64,000 bases of DNA from Bradyrhizobium sp. DOA9 (GTDB lineage Bacteria; Pseudomonadota; Alphaproteobacteria; Rhizobiales; Xanthobacteraceae): contig NZ_DF820425.1 in assembly GCF_000617845.2 (NCBI RefSeq), positions 1,371,690 to 1,435,689 on the forward strand, written 5' to 3'. Of the stretch, positions 1-10,528 are shown in pieces. Within the stretch, counting starts at the first letter, position 1; each line of letters starts with the position of its first letter. The position numbers and the translations under genes were made by a program. The notes under the pieces are model-generated. The model did not search any database. It saw nothing but the letters and a program-made list of their open reading frames with translations, and was not told the origin of the DNA.

Positions 1-614
1 TGCAGGCGGCTCGCCCATTGGGCGGGATCCGATTTCACCGTGAGATCGAGCGAAGGTTCGTGGCCGAGCGCCGATGCCATGTCTCGTGCGGTCGCCTCGC
101 CATAATGCGCGCTCCAGCGCGCGAGCAGCCATGGCGGCAGATCCAGCGATTGCGTCGCGACCTCCTCGACCAGCGCCTTGCCCTCGCGCGCGCAGCGGCG
201 CAGCACGGCGTTGACGAGGCCGGCATAGCGCGCGGCGCGGCGGTCGGATTGCACGAGGCGAACCGAGAGATCGACCGCGGCGTGATCCGGCACGTCCATC
301 CAGAGGATCTGCGCGGCTCCGATCAAGAGTGCGCTCTGCGCCCGCGGCGCATCGGAGGGAACGCCCTTGTCCAGCAGGCGGGACAGCACATGGCCGAGCG
401 TGCCGAGCCGGCGCAGCACGGTGGCGACCAGGCGCCGCATCAACGCGCGGTCGCGGTCGGCCAGCGTCTTCAGCCCGGGATGGGCACCGCTGCCGTCGAG
501 CTGGTCGTCGAGCGTACGGTGCTTGTGCAGCACGCCGTCGACGATGTCGGCGGCAATCCGTCGCGCCGCAAGGCCGGGCACTTCGGACGGAGGAACGAAA
601 CGTTGAGATGGCAT
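1..614 (-). CDS. rsmB: 16S rRNA (cytosine-C5) methyltransferase RsmB, N-terminal part (runs off left edge)
   Basis: About 204 residues are visible, beginning MPSQRFVPPSEVPGLAARRI at the ATG whose complement is at 612-614. They form the NusB-like RNA-binding domain typical of RsmB/Sun proteins, with 'DRALMRRLVATVLRRLG', 'AAQILWMDVPDHAAVDLSV' and 'YAGLVNAVLRR'. The family methylates C967 of 16S rRNA using S-adenosylmethionine. The catalytic Rossmann domain with its two cysteines lies beyond the window, so activity cannot be judged. The frame is uninterrupted to position 1. The gene is divergent from the SdhAF4-like gene across about 190 bp. Confidence 0.85.
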   Translation of the reverse strand, partial: MPSQRFVPPSEVPGLAARRIAADIVDGVLHKHRTLDDQLDGSGAHPGLKTLADRDRALMRRLVATVLRRLGTLGHVLSRLLDKGVPSDAPRAQSALLIGAAQILWMDVPDHAAVDLSVRLVQSDRRAARYAGLVNAVLRRCAREGKALVEEVATQSLDLPPWLLARWSAHYGEATARDMASALGHEPSLDLTVKSDPAQWASRL

Positions 615-804
615 GCGGAAGCAAGGTTCTGAACGAGCGGCAGTTCCGCCGCAAATGGGCGCATGCCTTGAGAGGTCGATCTCTGACACGCGAATATGCC
701 AAATGTAAGAATGACCTCTCGCGATTGCAGCGGACAATGACCATTTCAGCAATGCGTTATTGGACCTCGCACTTCCCGTGATCCTGCGTTAGGAACCCGC
801 CGAC

Positions 805-1005
805 ATGAGCGACCAGCCCTCCGTTCCCAATCGCAAGCCGCTGCCGCCGGCCGCCCAGCGGGCGTTGGCCGAAGCCGAGGCGCGCCGGCAGGCTGCGGCA
901 GCCGCGCATGCTGAAGCTGCGCCGAAGGAGTTGCAGGGCCCAAACGGGCCGGAGCCAACCCGTTACGGCGATTGGGAGCGCAAGGGCATCGCTTCGGACT
1001 TTTGA
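805..1005 (+). CDS. DUF1674 / SdhAF4-like succinate dehydrogenase assembly factor
   Basis: A 66-residue protein with an Ala/Glu/Arg-rich, probably helical or disordered N-terminus and the conserved C-terminal signature 'GPEPTRYGDWERKGIASDF'. This signature defines DUF1674, the bacterial counterpart of mitochondrial SDHAF4, which binds and protects the flavinylated SdhA subunit during complex II assembly (family knowledge). The start is an ATG preceded by 'taggaac'. No sdh genes are nearby, so the role rests on the motif alone. It is cytoplasmic, with no signal peptide or membrane segment. Confidence 0.75.
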   Translation: MSDQPSVPNRKPLPPAAQRALAEAEARRQAAAAAHAEAAPKELQGPNGPEPTRYGDWERKGIASDF

Positions 1006-1075
1006 GACACCGCTTTACCCGCGCTCCCCATAAGCCACCTTGCCGGTTCAGCCGACTCAGCCCTAGCGTGTGCGG

Positions 1076-1666
1076 ATGTCGCGCTTCGATCCCAGTCGAC
1101 CATACCGGCCTTCATACAGCGGCTCGCCGTTCGGCCGTCGCTTCTCCGGACTGTTGCCGTGGATGTTCGTGGTCGGCGTCGTGACGGCCATCGTGCTCGG
1201 CTTCCGCCACGGAACGATCTGGCCCATTCCGCGTGTGGATGACGAACAATCGCGAGATGCCGAAATCATCCTGCAGCAGTCCGGCAATTCCGATGCGAGG
1301 CAACCGGTCGAGGTCGTCCGCACCATCGACGGTGATACGTTCCTTGCCCGCGTGCATCAGCGCGACGGCCGCGATCTCGTCGCGCGCGTCAGACTGCGCG
1401 GCATCGATGCGCCCGAGATGAAGGCATCCTGCCGGGACGAGCTGGACAAGGCCGAAGCCGCCAGCGATGCGCTACGCAACCTGCTCGGCCAGGGCGGCGT
1501 GGTGATCTACAATCTTGGTCAGGACAAATACGGCCGTGTTCTCGCCGATGCTGCCACCAGGCGCACCGCCAACGTCGCGGCGACGCTGCTCGCGAGCGGT
1601 TACGTGCGCAGCTACAATGGCGGCCATCGCAACGGCTGGTGCGCGCGCGGTTGGCGCTTCTGGTAG
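1076..1666 (+). CDS. Membrane-anchored staphylococcal-nuclease-like (thermonuclease family) protein
   Basis: A 196-residue protein. One hydrophobic segment at about residues 26-44 (LLPWMFVVGVVTAIVLGF) should anchor it in the inner membrane, with the SNase-like domain outside. The domain shows 'VRTIDGDTFLARV', 'RLRGIDAPE' and 'QDKYGRVLADA', which match the beta-barrel and calcium/catalytic loops of the SNc fold. The C-terminus 'NGWCARGWRFW' adds a cysteine that may pair with the one in 'KASCRDE'. A GTG at 1070 is an alternative start and neither has a strong ribosome site. A hairpin follows at 1672-1693. The substrate (DNA or RNA, periplasmic or environmental) is unknown. Confidence 0.75.
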   Translation: MSRFDPSRPYRPSYSGSPFGRRFSGLLPWMFVVGVVTAIVLGFRHGTIWPIPRVDDEQSRDAEIILQQSGNSDARQPVEVVRTIDGDTFLARVHQRDGRDLVARVRLRGIDAPEMKASCRDELDKAEAASDALRNLLGQGGVVIYNLGQDKYGRVLADAATRRTANVAATLLASGYVRSYNGGHRNGWCARGWRFW

Positions 1667-1671
1667 CAAAA

Positions 1672-1693
1672 GGCCGCGTCGAAAGACGCAGCC
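1672..1693. terminator. Intrinsic terminator between convergent genes
   Basis: The sequence ggccgcgtc-gaaa-gacgcagcc forms a stem with one C/A mismatch and a GAAA tetraloop, followed by 'attttat'. It lies 5 bp after the nuclease stop codon and upstream of the convergent L,D-transpeptidase stop. It probably ends the plus-strand transcript. Confidence 0.55.
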
Positions 1694-1718
1694 ATTTTAT
1701 CTCGACTGGTTCAGGCGA

Positions 1719-2234
1719 TCAGCGCGTCACGACCACCGTCGTGCCGACAGAGACGCGGCCGTAGAGATCGGTGATGTCGTCGTTGAGCATGCGGATGCAG
1801 CCATAGGACACGAAGCCGCCGATCGAGCCCGGCACGTTGGTGCCGTGGATCGCATATTCGCCGCCGGCGAGCGTCATCGCCGCAACGCCCATCGGGTTGC
1901 GCGGCGAGCCGCCCGGAATGACGTCGGGCATATTCGGCTTGTCGCGCTTCACCTCGGCGGGCGGCGCCCAGGCCGGATTGAGATATTTGCCGTCGATCCT
2001 CGTCGTGCCGGCCCACTGCTTGCCGGCCCTGCCGACGCCGACCGGGTAGCGCACGGCGTGGCCGTTACCGAGGATGAGATAGAGCCGCCGCTCGCTGGTC
2101 TTGACCACGATGGTGCCCGGCGAATAGTCGGCCAGGTGTGCCCCCACCATTTCCGGCCGCGCCTGCGCCGCCGTCGCCGTCAACATCCCGGCCGCGATGG
2201 TGGCGGCCAGCGCCGCCGCAATCCTCATCGACAT
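1719..2234 (-). CDS. L,D-transpeptidase (YkuD domain), exported
   Basis: A 171-residue protein with a Sec signal peptide (MSMRIAAALAATIAAGMLTA, cleavage near ATAAQA at 21-26) and one YkuD domain. The catalytic motif is complete: His130 in 'AIHGTN' and Cys146 in 'SYGCIRM'. Enzymes of this family make 3-3 meso-DAP crosslinks in peptidoglycan or attach proteins to it in the periplasm. There is no LysM or other wall-binding domain, so this is the minimal form common in rhizobia, which carry many paralogues. It stands alone, convergent with the nuclease gene. The particular substrate cannot be told from sequence. Confidence 0.88.
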   Translation of the reverse strand: MSMRIAAALAATIAAGMLTATAAQARPEMVGAHLADYSPGTIVVKTSERRLYLILGNGHAVRYPVGVGRAGKQWAGTTRIDGKYLNPAWAPPAEVKRDKPNMPDVIPGGSPRNPMGVAAMTLAGGEYAIHGTNVPGSIGGFVSYGCIRMLNDDITDLYGRVSVGTTVVVTR

Positions 2235-2598
2235 CGATGCTTCCCCTTACTCCAAACGGATCGTCCAAAATGACGCAGAACCCGGCAATCGCCGCCGCAC
2301 CCAGCCCTCGTCGATGCTCATTCTTGACCGCGCCCGTTAACCCAATGGTTTCCAAGCGCGGCTGCCGAGGGCCGGCCAGCAGGGGGAACAAAGGAAATGT
2401 TCGAAATAAAGTAAATGACCTGAAAACAACACTCGGCGGGAAAGATGCCGGCGCACCACCGCGCCGGCTGACAAGAGCGTGAGGGTGTGAATGGCGATTG
2501 GTTGAGAGGGGGCGCAACACGCGCCTCGTGTCCCGGACAAGCGCAGCGAAGCGGAGCGCGGATCCGGGACCCAGTTCTTTCGTCAGTCGATCACTTGG
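2235..2598. other. Intergenic spacer between the L,D-transpeptidase and acs
   Basis: No convincing gene in this stretch. It presumably holds the promoter of the minus-strand L,D-transpeptidase near 2235-2330, but no sigma-70 hexamers stand out. Its right part is occupied by palindromic repeat DNA (see 2530-2570 and 2599-2642). Confidence 0.5.
2530..2570. repeat. Palindromic extragenic repeat (gtcccgga...tccgggac)
   Basis: Arms gtcccgga (2530-2537) and tccgggac (2563-2570) flank a GC-rich centre containing 'gcgcagcgaagcggagcgc'. It sits just left of a second palindrome. It resembles the short extragenic palindromes scattered through Bradyrhizobium genomes (family assignment from memory). Confidence 0.55.
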
Positions 2599-2642
2599 CC
2601 CCGGACGCAGCGCATCCCGCGCGGGCTGCGCTGCGTCCGGGG
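2599..2642. repeat. Perfect 16-bp inverted repeat downstream of acs
   Basis: Arm ccccggacgcagcgca (2599-2614) is exactly complementary to tgcgctgcgtccgggg (2627-2642), with a 12-nt loop. It lies 12 bp beyond the acs stop codon on the minus strand. It could stabilise the 3' end of the acs message or help termination, though no T-run follows. Confidence 0.65.
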
Positions 2643-2654
2643 CACGAGGTTGCC

Positions 2655-4601
<1,947 letters not shown>

Positions 4602-4992
4602 GCTTCCCTCCACATGCGGCAAGCTCAGGCAATGCCGACATCATCATTTGATGGATTATGCGTCGGGCTAACCGGACCCGACAAGGAGCACAAGCTGGAC
4701 CTTCGGCGAGCACCCGGCCATGCGGAGGATCAAGGTCCGGAAGGCTCGTTGTCGCAAATCTGAAACAGGCCGACAGGGTGTCTTTCGGCTCTCGACCCAA
4801 ACCGCCAGAAGGGACGCCGCAGAGCCCCATCCGCTGGTCGGAGGTATTTAGAAACCTCATTTCACCGATTCGGGACTCGCAATAGCGTTCGGAACACCCT
4901 AAATGGCCAACCCGGGTCCAAAGAGGCCCTTCGGAACAAAAATCAGAACAGCGGCATTGAACGGTAATAGACAGGGCTAAAGGCGTAAGACC
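4602..4992. other. Divergent intergenic region between acs and topoisomerase IB
   Basis: This 391-bp spacer must contain both promoters. I see a weak inverted repeat (gaggt 4841-4845 / acctc 4854-4858) but no recognisable operator, riboswitch or RNA gene. A 75-codon open frame at 4658-4885 has no ribosome site or family resemblance and is not called. Confidence 0.5.
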
Positions 4993-6162
4993 ATGATGGA
5001 TCAGCAGAATCTCGGGACGATGCGGCCCGCTTCCGCCGATCCTGCAGCCATTGCCCTGGCCAAGGCCCTCGGACAATGGCCGAAACCGAGCGGTTTCAGG
5101 CGCCCAAGCCCAAAAAAGACCTACGACACGGCGCCTGCGGCGACGGTCGAGGCCCTCGCCAAGGAGCTGGGCCTGCGGCTCGGCGACCAGAACGAGCTGA
5201 CCATCCGCCGCATCAGGCGCGGCAAGGGCTATTCCTTCGTCCGTCCCAACGGCGCGCATATCCGCGACGCCCGCACCATCCGCCGGCTGCACGCCATGGC
5301 GGTGCCGCCGGCCTATCGCGAGGTGCGCTACTCCGCCGATCCGAACTCGCACCTCCAGGCGGTGGGTCGCGATGCCGCGGGGCGGCTGCAATATCGCTAT
5401 CATGCCGATTGGGAGAAGGTCCGCGAGCAGCGCAAGGCGCATCGGCTGGAGAAGCTGGTCGGCGCGCTGCCGAAAATCCGGCGCAAGGTCTCGGCGTTCC
5501 TGTCCGGTGACGAGCCGACGCGCGAGTTCGCGCTCTCGGCCGTCATCGAGCTGATCGCGCGCACCGCGATCCGCCCCGGCAATGAATCCTACGCCCGCCT
5601 CAACGGCACGCGCGGCGCGACCACGCTGCTGAAGTCCAACGTCACGCTGGAAGACGATTGCTTCGTGCTGACCTTCAAGGCCAAGGGCGGCAAGGCGGTG
5701 CGCAAGGAGTGCGACGCCGCCAAGCTGGTGCGCGCCATCGGGATTTTGCAAGGCGTGCCCGGCAAGCGCATGTTCCAGTATCGCGACGCCTACGGCATCG
5801 TGCGCGCCGTCAGCACCACGCAGGTGAACGCGTTCTTGCGCGAGATCGCCGGCATCAAGATCTCGCTGAAGGATTTTCGCACGCTGATGGCCTCGGCGGT
5901 CGTCGTGGAATCCTTGTCGCGGATCACGCCGGCGACCAGCCAGCGCGGCCGCAAGAAGCAGGTGCTGGACGCGATCCGCGCCGCCGCCGACCAGCTCTCC
6001 AACACGCCGGCGATCTGCCGCAAGAGCTACGTCCACGACACCATCGTCACCGCTTTCGAGGAGGGCATCCTCGAGCGCTTCGCCGCGACCATGAAGGGCC
6101 AGCGCTCGCAGGCGCGGCGCGAGCAGCTGCTGGCGCAGGTGGTGGCGACCGCGGCGGTCTGA
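4993..6162 (+). CDS. DNA topoisomerase IB (poxvirus/eukaryote-like)
   Basis: A 389-residue type IB topoisomerase, which relaxes supercoils by a transient 3'-phosphotyrosyl intermediate without ATP. An N-terminal beta domain (ELTIRRIRRGKGYSFVRPNG ... AMAVPPAYREVRY) is followed by the catalytic domain with 'RTAIRPGNESYARLNGTRGA' (catalytic Arg and Lys region), 'FRTLMASAVV' and the nucleophile Tyr346 in 'CRKSYVHDTIV'. The family is an accessory enzyme in many soil proteobacteria. Standalone, with no partner gene such as Ku or LigD. The residues before about 45 are poorly conserved, so the exact start is less sure. Confidence 0.92.
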   Translation: MMDQQNLGTMRPASADPAAIALAKALGQWPKPSGFRRPSPKKTYDTAPAATVEALAKELGLRLGDQNELTIRRIRRGKGYSFVRPNGAHIRDARTIRRLHAMAVPPAYREVRYSADPNSHLQAVGRDAAGRLQYRYHADWEKVREQRKAHRLEKLVGALPKIRRKVSAFLSGDEPTREFALSAVIELIARTAIRPGNESYARLNGTRGATTLLKSNVTLEDDCFVLTFKAKGGKAVRKECDAAKLVRAIGILQGVPGKRMFQYRDAYGIVRAVSTTQVNAFLREIAGIKISLKDFRTLMASAVVVESLSRITPATSQRGRKKQVLDAIRAAADQLSNTPAICRKSYVHDTIVTAFEEGILERFAATMKGQRSQARREQLLAQVVATAAV

Positions 6163-6174
6163 CCTTTTGCCGCG

Positions 6175-6630
6175 CTATGTTTTGCCGGAAACGCCCTGGT
6201 CCGGACCGGGATCGCCTCCCGCGGCTGCGATCGTGAGCCGCCCCAGATAGTGCGCCCATCCCGTTGCATGCGCGGCCGCCTGCGCTTCGCTCGGCAGGCC
6301 GCTATGGGTCATGCGCAGCAGCGTGCCACCGTCCTGCTCGATCAGGTCGATCTCGATCAGGCTCGAGCCGGGCGGCACTTCCTGACCGCCCTCCCAGCCG
6401 AACGTGTAGGCCAGACGATGCACCGGCACGACCTCGCGGAAGGCGCCGCGGGCGACGCCGCCGCGCGGGCTGACGCCCTTGAGCAAATAGAGCCCGCCGG
6501 GATAGGGCTCGGTGGTCGCATCCGAGCCCATCCAGCTCAGGATCTTCTCGGGGTCGGTGAGATAAGCGAACACGGTGGCGCGCGGGGCCGCGATCTGGGT
6601 CTCTCGTCGCACTATGAATGGCTCTGGCAT
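6175..6630 (-). CDS. SRPBCC / AHSA1-like domain protein
   Basis: A 151-residue single-domain protein with the START-like fold signature of the Activator-of-Hsp90 (AHSA1) group: 'RRETQIAAPRATVFAYLTDP' at the N-terminus, a beta-rich middle (GAFREVVPVHRLAYTFGWEG), 'SSLIEIDLIEQDGGTLLRMTHSGLP', and an ending helix 'GWAHYLGRLTIAAAGGDPG'. Members bind hydrophobic ligands, and bacterial versions are often tied to stress or detoxification, but no ligand can be inferred. No regulator of the ArsR type, a frequent neighbour, is adjacent. Its start overlaps the maximal upstream extension of the divergent cyclase frame, which argues for a later cyclase start. Confidence 0.82.
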   Translation of the reverse strand: MPEPFIVRRETQIAAPRATVFAYLTDPEKILSWMGSDATTEPYPGGLYLLKGVSPRGGVARGAFREVVPVHRLAYTFGWEGGQEVPPGSSLIEIDLIEQDGGTLLRMTHSGLPSEAQAAAHATGWAHYLGRLTIAAAGGDPGPDQGVSGKT

Positions 6631-6695
6631 CGGCGATCATCCCTGGTCTGACGATGGGACATGGCGGCGGCTCTGCGCTCCGTCAAGGATTGCCC

Positions 6696-7826
6696 GTGGC
6701 AAAGACGGCCCTGTTTCGCCATGATCGCCTCATGCAGCTCTCGCCGACCCTCGCCTGGCTCCTCGATGCGGCCTCGGATTGTCGCGGGGCCGACCGCCTG
6801 CTTGCGGAGCTCGGCGCGCATCTGGTCGCCGACGGCGTGCCGCTCGCGGCAGGCGCCCTCACGCTGCAGGTGCCGCATCCGCTGATCGCGAAGCGGACCT
6901 GGCTGTGGCGTGCCGATAGCGACCAGGTGATCGAAGCGCTCGGCTTCGCACCGGGCGGCCTCGCGCCAGATCCACCCGACGACGCCGGCCGCCGCTGGCT
7001 GCGCGACGTCGCCCGCGGAGAGGTGCATGAAGATGTCGCGGGACGGTTCGATGGCCCGCTGCTCGGCTGGATCGGGCCGCGTCCGTTCACGGCGGATGAG
7101 ATTGAGCAATTGCGTCAGGCCGCGCGTTTCGCCGCAACGCCGCTGGCCCTGCTCGGCGCGCGCGCCACCTTGCGGGCAACGCTCGATGCTTACCTCGGCA
7201 CGCGCAGTGCAGAGCGGGTGCTCGCGGCGCCTCTAAGCCGCGATCTCGGCGAGACCATCCAGGCTGCACTGCTCTATGCGGACCTGCGCAATTTCACCAG
7301 CCTGTCGGAGACCACACCGCCGGCCGCTGTCATCGCGGCGCTCGACGCCTGGTTCGACCGCATCGCTGGCGCGGTTCACGCCTTCGGCGGCGAGGTGCTG
7401 AAATTCATCGGCGACGGCGTGCTCGCGATCTTTCCGGTGGTCGAGCAATCCCCGCGCCGCGCCTGCGATGCCGCTCTGCGCGCGGCAAGCGCAGCGGAAG
7501 CCGGCATGGCCTACCTCAACAAGGAGCGCCGCGCGCAAGGATTGCCACCGCTCTCGTTTGGCGCCGCGCTCCATCTCGGCGAGATGCTCTGGGGCAATAT
7601 CGGCGCCGCCAACCGGCTCGACTTCACAGCGATCGGCCCCGCGGTCAACCTCGCTAGCCGGCTGGAGGGATTGTGCAAGCCGCTGGGCCGGACAGTGCTG
7701 GTGTCCGGCGCCCTCGCCGCCGATACGGAGATGCCGCTCGTTGCGCTCGGAACGCATGTGCTGCGCGGCATTGCCGCGCCGTGCGAGGTGTTTGCGTTAC
7801 CGGAGACGCAATCTCCGATATCGTAG
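6696..7826 (+). CDS. Class III adenylate/guanylate cyclase
   Basis: About 376 residues: an N-terminal region of about 180 residues without recognisable sensor motifs, then a CHD catalytic domain. Key residues are visible: metal Asp in 'LLYADLRNFTSLSE', second Asp in 'EVLKFIGDGVLAIFP' (the Lys here favours adenine), and 'RLDFTAIGPAVNLASRLEG' with the Asp and transition-state Asn/Arg. It should therefore make cAMP. No membrane segment. I chose GTG 6696 because 'aagga' sits 6 nt upstream. ATGs at 6618, 6654 and 6732 are alternatives, and 6618 would overlap the divergent SRPBCC start. CRP-type boxes elsewhere in the window give a possible downstream target. Confidence 0.83.
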   Translation: MAKTALFRHDRLMQLSPTLAWLLDAASDCRGADRLLAELGAHLVADGVPLAAGALTLQVPHPLIAKRTWLWRADSDQVIEALGFAPGGLAPDPPDDAGRRWLRDVARGEVHEDVAGRFDGPLLGWIGPRPFTADEIEQLRQAARFAATPLALLGARATLRATLDAYLGTRSAERVLAAPLSRDLGETIQAALLYADLRNFTSLSETTPPAAVIAALDAWFDRIAGAVHAFGGEVLKFIGDGVLAIFPVVEQSPRRACDAALRAASAAEAGMAYLNKERRAQGLPPLSFGAALHLGEMLWGNIGAANRLDFTAIGPAVNLASRLEGLCKPLGRTVLVSGALAADTEMPLVALGTHVLRGIAAPCEVFALPETQSPIS

Positions 7827-7904
7827 CCCGCATGAGCGGAGCGACATGCGGGACCAGACCATCCCAGATGTCGCTGCGCTCATCCGGACGACGGCAGCCT
7901 CTTC

Positions 7905-8318
7905 TTAAATCCCACCCATCTTGCAGACGAGCTTCCACTCCTCCGCCGTCACCGGCTGCACCGAGAGGCGCGAATATTTCACCAGCGCCATGTCGGCGAG
8001 CTTCTTCTCGGCCTTGACCGCCGCCATCGTCACCGGCGTCTTCAGGGGCTTGTCGGCCTTGATGTCGACGCAGACGAACTTGCCGGTCTTGTCGGTCGGA
8101 TCGGGATAGACCTCCTTGATGATCTCGGCGATGCCGACGATCTCCTTGCCCTCGTTGGAATGATAGAAGAACGCCTTGTCGCCCTTCTTCATGGCGACGA
8201 GATTCTGGCGCGCGGTGAAATTGCGCACGCCGGTCCAGGCCTCGCCCTTGGCGCCCTTCGCGACCTGCTGGTCCCAGGACCACACCGAGGGTTCGGATTT
8301 CACCAGCCAGTACGCCAT
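7905..8318 (-). CDS. EVE domain protein
   Basis: A 137-residue protein filling one EVE domain (PUA-like fold): 'YWLVKSEPSVWSWDQQV', 'GVRNFTARQNLVAMKKGD', 'FFYHSNEGKEIVGIAEIIKE' and 'PVTAEEWKLVCKMGG'. EVE domains are related to YTH/ASCH domains and are thought to bind modified bases in DNA or RNA (family knowledge); no enzymatic residues are expected. Its stop is about 80 bp from the cyclase 3' end. Its start lies upstream of, and on the same strand as, nothing closer than gpsA, whose stop at 8321 is 2 bp away, so it is probably the last gene of a tsaD-gpsA-EVE operon. Confidence 0.88.
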   Translation of the reverse strand: MAYWLVKSEPSVWSWDQQVAKGAKGEAWTGVRNFTARQNLVAMKKGDKAFFYHSNEGKEIVGIAEIIKEVYPDPTDKTGKFVCVDIKADKPLKTPVTMAAVKAEKKLADMALVKYSRLSVQPVTAEEWKLVCKMGGI

Positions 8319-8320
8319 AT

Positions 8321-9301
8321 TTATTCCTCTGACTTGAAGGGACGCGTCATCAGCGCCGAGATCGCGGCTTCGATCGTGCTCCGGCCGCTCAGGATCGATG
8401 CGACAGCTTCCGACACCGGCAGCTCGATGTCTCGCGAAGCCGCGAGCTCGATCAGCACGGGGGCGGTGAACTCGCCCTCGGCGAGCTTGCCGGCGGGAGG
8501 CTGCGCGCCGCGCCCGAGCGCGAGGCCGAGCGCGAAGTTGCGCGACTGCGGGCTCGAGCAGGTGAGAATGAGATCGCCGAGACCCGACAGCCCGGCGAGC
8601 GTCTCCCCGCGCGCGCCGAGCGCGCGGCCGAGCCGCGTGAGTTCGGCAAAGCCGCGGGTCGTGAGCGCCGCCTGCGCGGAGGCGCCGAGCTTGCGTCCGA
8701 CCGCGATGCCGACCGCGATCGCCAGCACGTTCTTGGCGGCGCCGCCGATCTCGACGCCGCGGATGTCGGTGGAGTGATAGGGGCGGAATGTCGGCGAGCC
8801 CAGCGCCTGCACTAGGCTGCTGGCGAGCGCCTCATCGCCTGCCGCCAGGGTCACCGCCGTCGGCAGGCCACGCGCGACGTCGTCGGCAAAGCTCGGCCCC
8901 GACAGGATCGCCGGCTGCGCCTGCGGCGCGGCCTCGGCGATCACGTCGGTCATGAACTTGTGGGTGCCGTGCTCGATGCCCTTGGCGCAGGCGACGATCG
9001 GTACCGGCGTCGCGATGTGCGAGGCCAGCATGTTGACCGCGCCGCGCAAATGTTGCGCCGGTGTTGCGATCAGCAGCATGTCCGCACGCGCGGCAAGCGC
9101 AAGATCGCTCGTCACGACGATCTCGGGTGCGATCCGCACGCCGGGCAGCCGCGGATTGTCGCGCGTCGATGCGATCCGCGCGGCATGCTCGGCATTGCGT
9201 GCCCATAGCGTCACGTTTCGCCCGGCTCGCGCCGCCACGGTCGCCAGCGCCGTACCCCAGGCGCCCGCGCCGATCACCGCAACGGATTGCAGCGCGGTCA
9301 T
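8321..9301 (-). CDS. gpsA: NAD(P)H-dependent glycerol-3-phosphate dehydrogenase
   Basis: A 326-residue enzyme reducing dihydroxyacetone phosphate to sn-glycerol-3-phosphate, the headgroup backbone for phospholipid synthesis. Rossmann motif '[14 protein letters not shown]' at the N-terminus, '[12 protein letters not shown]', '[10 protein letters not shown]', catalytic lysine region '[17 protein letters not shown]', and '[16 protein letters not shown]'. The start is the ATG at 9301, 2 bp after the tsaD stop codon. A longer in-frame extension would lie inside tsaD and reads as non-homologous Arg-rich sequence. Part of a tsaD-gpsA-EVE operon with near-zero spacing. Confidence 0.95.
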   Translation of the reverse strand: MTALQSVAVIGAGAWGTALATVAARAGRNVTLWARNAEHAARIASTRDNPRLPGVRIAPEIVVTSDLALAARADMLLIATPAQHLRGAVNMLASHIATPVPIVACAKGIEHGTHKFMTDVIAEAAPQAQPAILSGPSFADDVARGLPTAVTLAAGDEALASSLVQALGSPTFRPYHSTDIRGVEIGGAAKNVLAIAVGIAVGRKLGASAQAALTTRGFAELTRLGRALGARGETLAGLSGLGDLILTCSSPQSRNFALGLALGRGAQPPAGKLAEGEFTAPVLIELAASRDIELPVSEAVASILSGRSTIEAAISALMTRPFKSEE

Positions 9302-9303
9302 CG

Positions 9304-10395
9304 CTAATAGCCCGCCCGCGTCTTGCCGTAGCCCGCGGGCGCCGTTGCGTTGGCATCGAGCAGCCAGCGTGCGCGCGGCTGCGCGTCCATCGTGTCGATC
9401 AGGCCGAGCGCGAGGCGCTCGGCGCCGGCCCAGGCGATCATGGCGCCGTTGTCGGTGCATAGCGCGGGCGGTGGCATGATCAGCTGCGTCCCGGCCTGCT
9501 TCGCGACGTCATCGAGCGCGGCGCGGATCGCCTGATTGGCGGCGACGCCGCCGGCGGCGACCAGCGCGCGCGGCGCGCCGAACTGCTCGCGGAACAGCCT
9601 GAGGCCGACGCCCAGCCGGTCGGCCGTCGAATCCAGCACGGCGGCCTGGAAGCTTGCGCAGAGATCGCTGATGTCCTGCGGCGTGAGCTCGGCCAGCCGG
9701 CTCGCTTCGGTGCGCACCGCCGTCTTCAATCCCGACAGCGAGAAATTGGCATCGGGGCGCCCCTGCATCGGCCGCGGCAGCGCAAAGCGCGTGGCGTCGC
9801 CGCCTGCCCCCGCGCGCTCGACCTGCGGGCCGCCGGGATAGGGCAGGCCCAGCATCTTCGCGACCTTGTCGAAGGCCTCGCCGATGGCGTCGTCGACCGT
9901 GGTGCCGAGCCGCACATATTGGCCGACGCCGGTGACCGCGACGATCTGGGTATGGCCGCCCGAGGCGAGGAACAGGCAATAGGGAAATTCGATGCCGTCG
10001 GTGAGGCGCGGCGTCAGCGCATGCGCTTCGAGATGGTTCACCGCGACCAGCGGCGTGTCGTGCACCATCGCGATCGCCTTTGCGGTGGTGAGCCCGACGA
10101 TGACGCCGCCGATCAGCCCGGGCCCCGCGGCCGCCGCGACGCCGTCAAGCTCAGCATAATCGATGCCGGCCTCGGCCATGGCACGGTCGATGATCCCGTC
10201 GAGCACGTCGACATGCGCGCGCGCGGCGATCTCCGGCACCACGCCGCCGAAGCGGGCATGCTCCTCGATCTGCGACCGCACGATGTTGGACAGGATCTTG
10301 CCGCTGCCGTCGGCCGCGCGTTCGATCACGGCCGCGGCGGTCTCGTCGCAGGTGGTTTCGATGCCCAGCACCAGCATTGGCGAATTGTTATCCAA
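9304..10395 (-). CDS. tsaD: tRNA threonylcarbamoyladenosine (t6A) transferase subunit
   Basis: A 363-residue Kae1/TsaD protein that transfers threonylcarbamoyl from TC-AMP to A37 of ANN-decoding tRNAs, working with TsaB and TsaE (not in this window). ASKHA fold motifs: '[14 protein letters not shown]', '[14 protein letters not shown]', metal ligands in 'NHLEAH' at 120-125, '[11 protein letters not shown]', '[19 protein letters not shown]', '[13 protein letters not shown]' and '[12 protein letters not shown]'. Full length for the family. First gene of the operon with gpsA and the EVE gene, and divergent from hemD across 133 bp. Confidence 0.96.
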   Translation of the reverse strand: MDNNSPMLVLGIETTCDETAAAVIERAADGSGKILSNIVRSQIEEHARFGGVVPEIAARAHVDVLDGIIDRAMAEAGIDYAELDGVAAAAGPGLIGGVIVGLTTAKAIAMVHDTPLVAVNHLEAHALTPRLTDGIEFPYCLFLASGGHTQIVAVTGVGQYVRLGTTVDDAIGEAFDKVAKMLGLPYPGGPQVERAGAGGDATRFALPRPMQGRPDANFSLSGLKTAVRTEASRLAELTPQDISDLCASFQAAVLDSTADRLGVGLRLFREQFGAPRALVAAGGVAANQAIRAALDDVAKQAGTQLIMPPPALCTDNGAMIAWAGAERLALGLIDTMDAQPRARWLLDANATAPAGYGKTRAGY

Positions 10396-10528
10396 TTTGC
10401 GCCCTTGCGCTCATCCGAAAAGCAGAGTTCTGGTACGTCCGGTAGCATCCCGGGGTCGGCTTGCGCAATCGTCACGCGCAGCCGTTCTGGTCAATGCGAC
10501 ACTGCCAAATGGTCCGGGAACACCAGCG

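Noticed and set aside
4658..4885. 75-codon plus-strand frame upstream of topoisomerase IB
   Set aside because: No ribosome site, no hydrophobic or domain pattern, no similarity I recognise.
9302..9460. N-terminal extension of gpsA into tsaD
   Set aside because: The extension reads as Arg-rich non-homologous sequence and lies inside tsaD; GpsA homology starts at the ATG at 9301.
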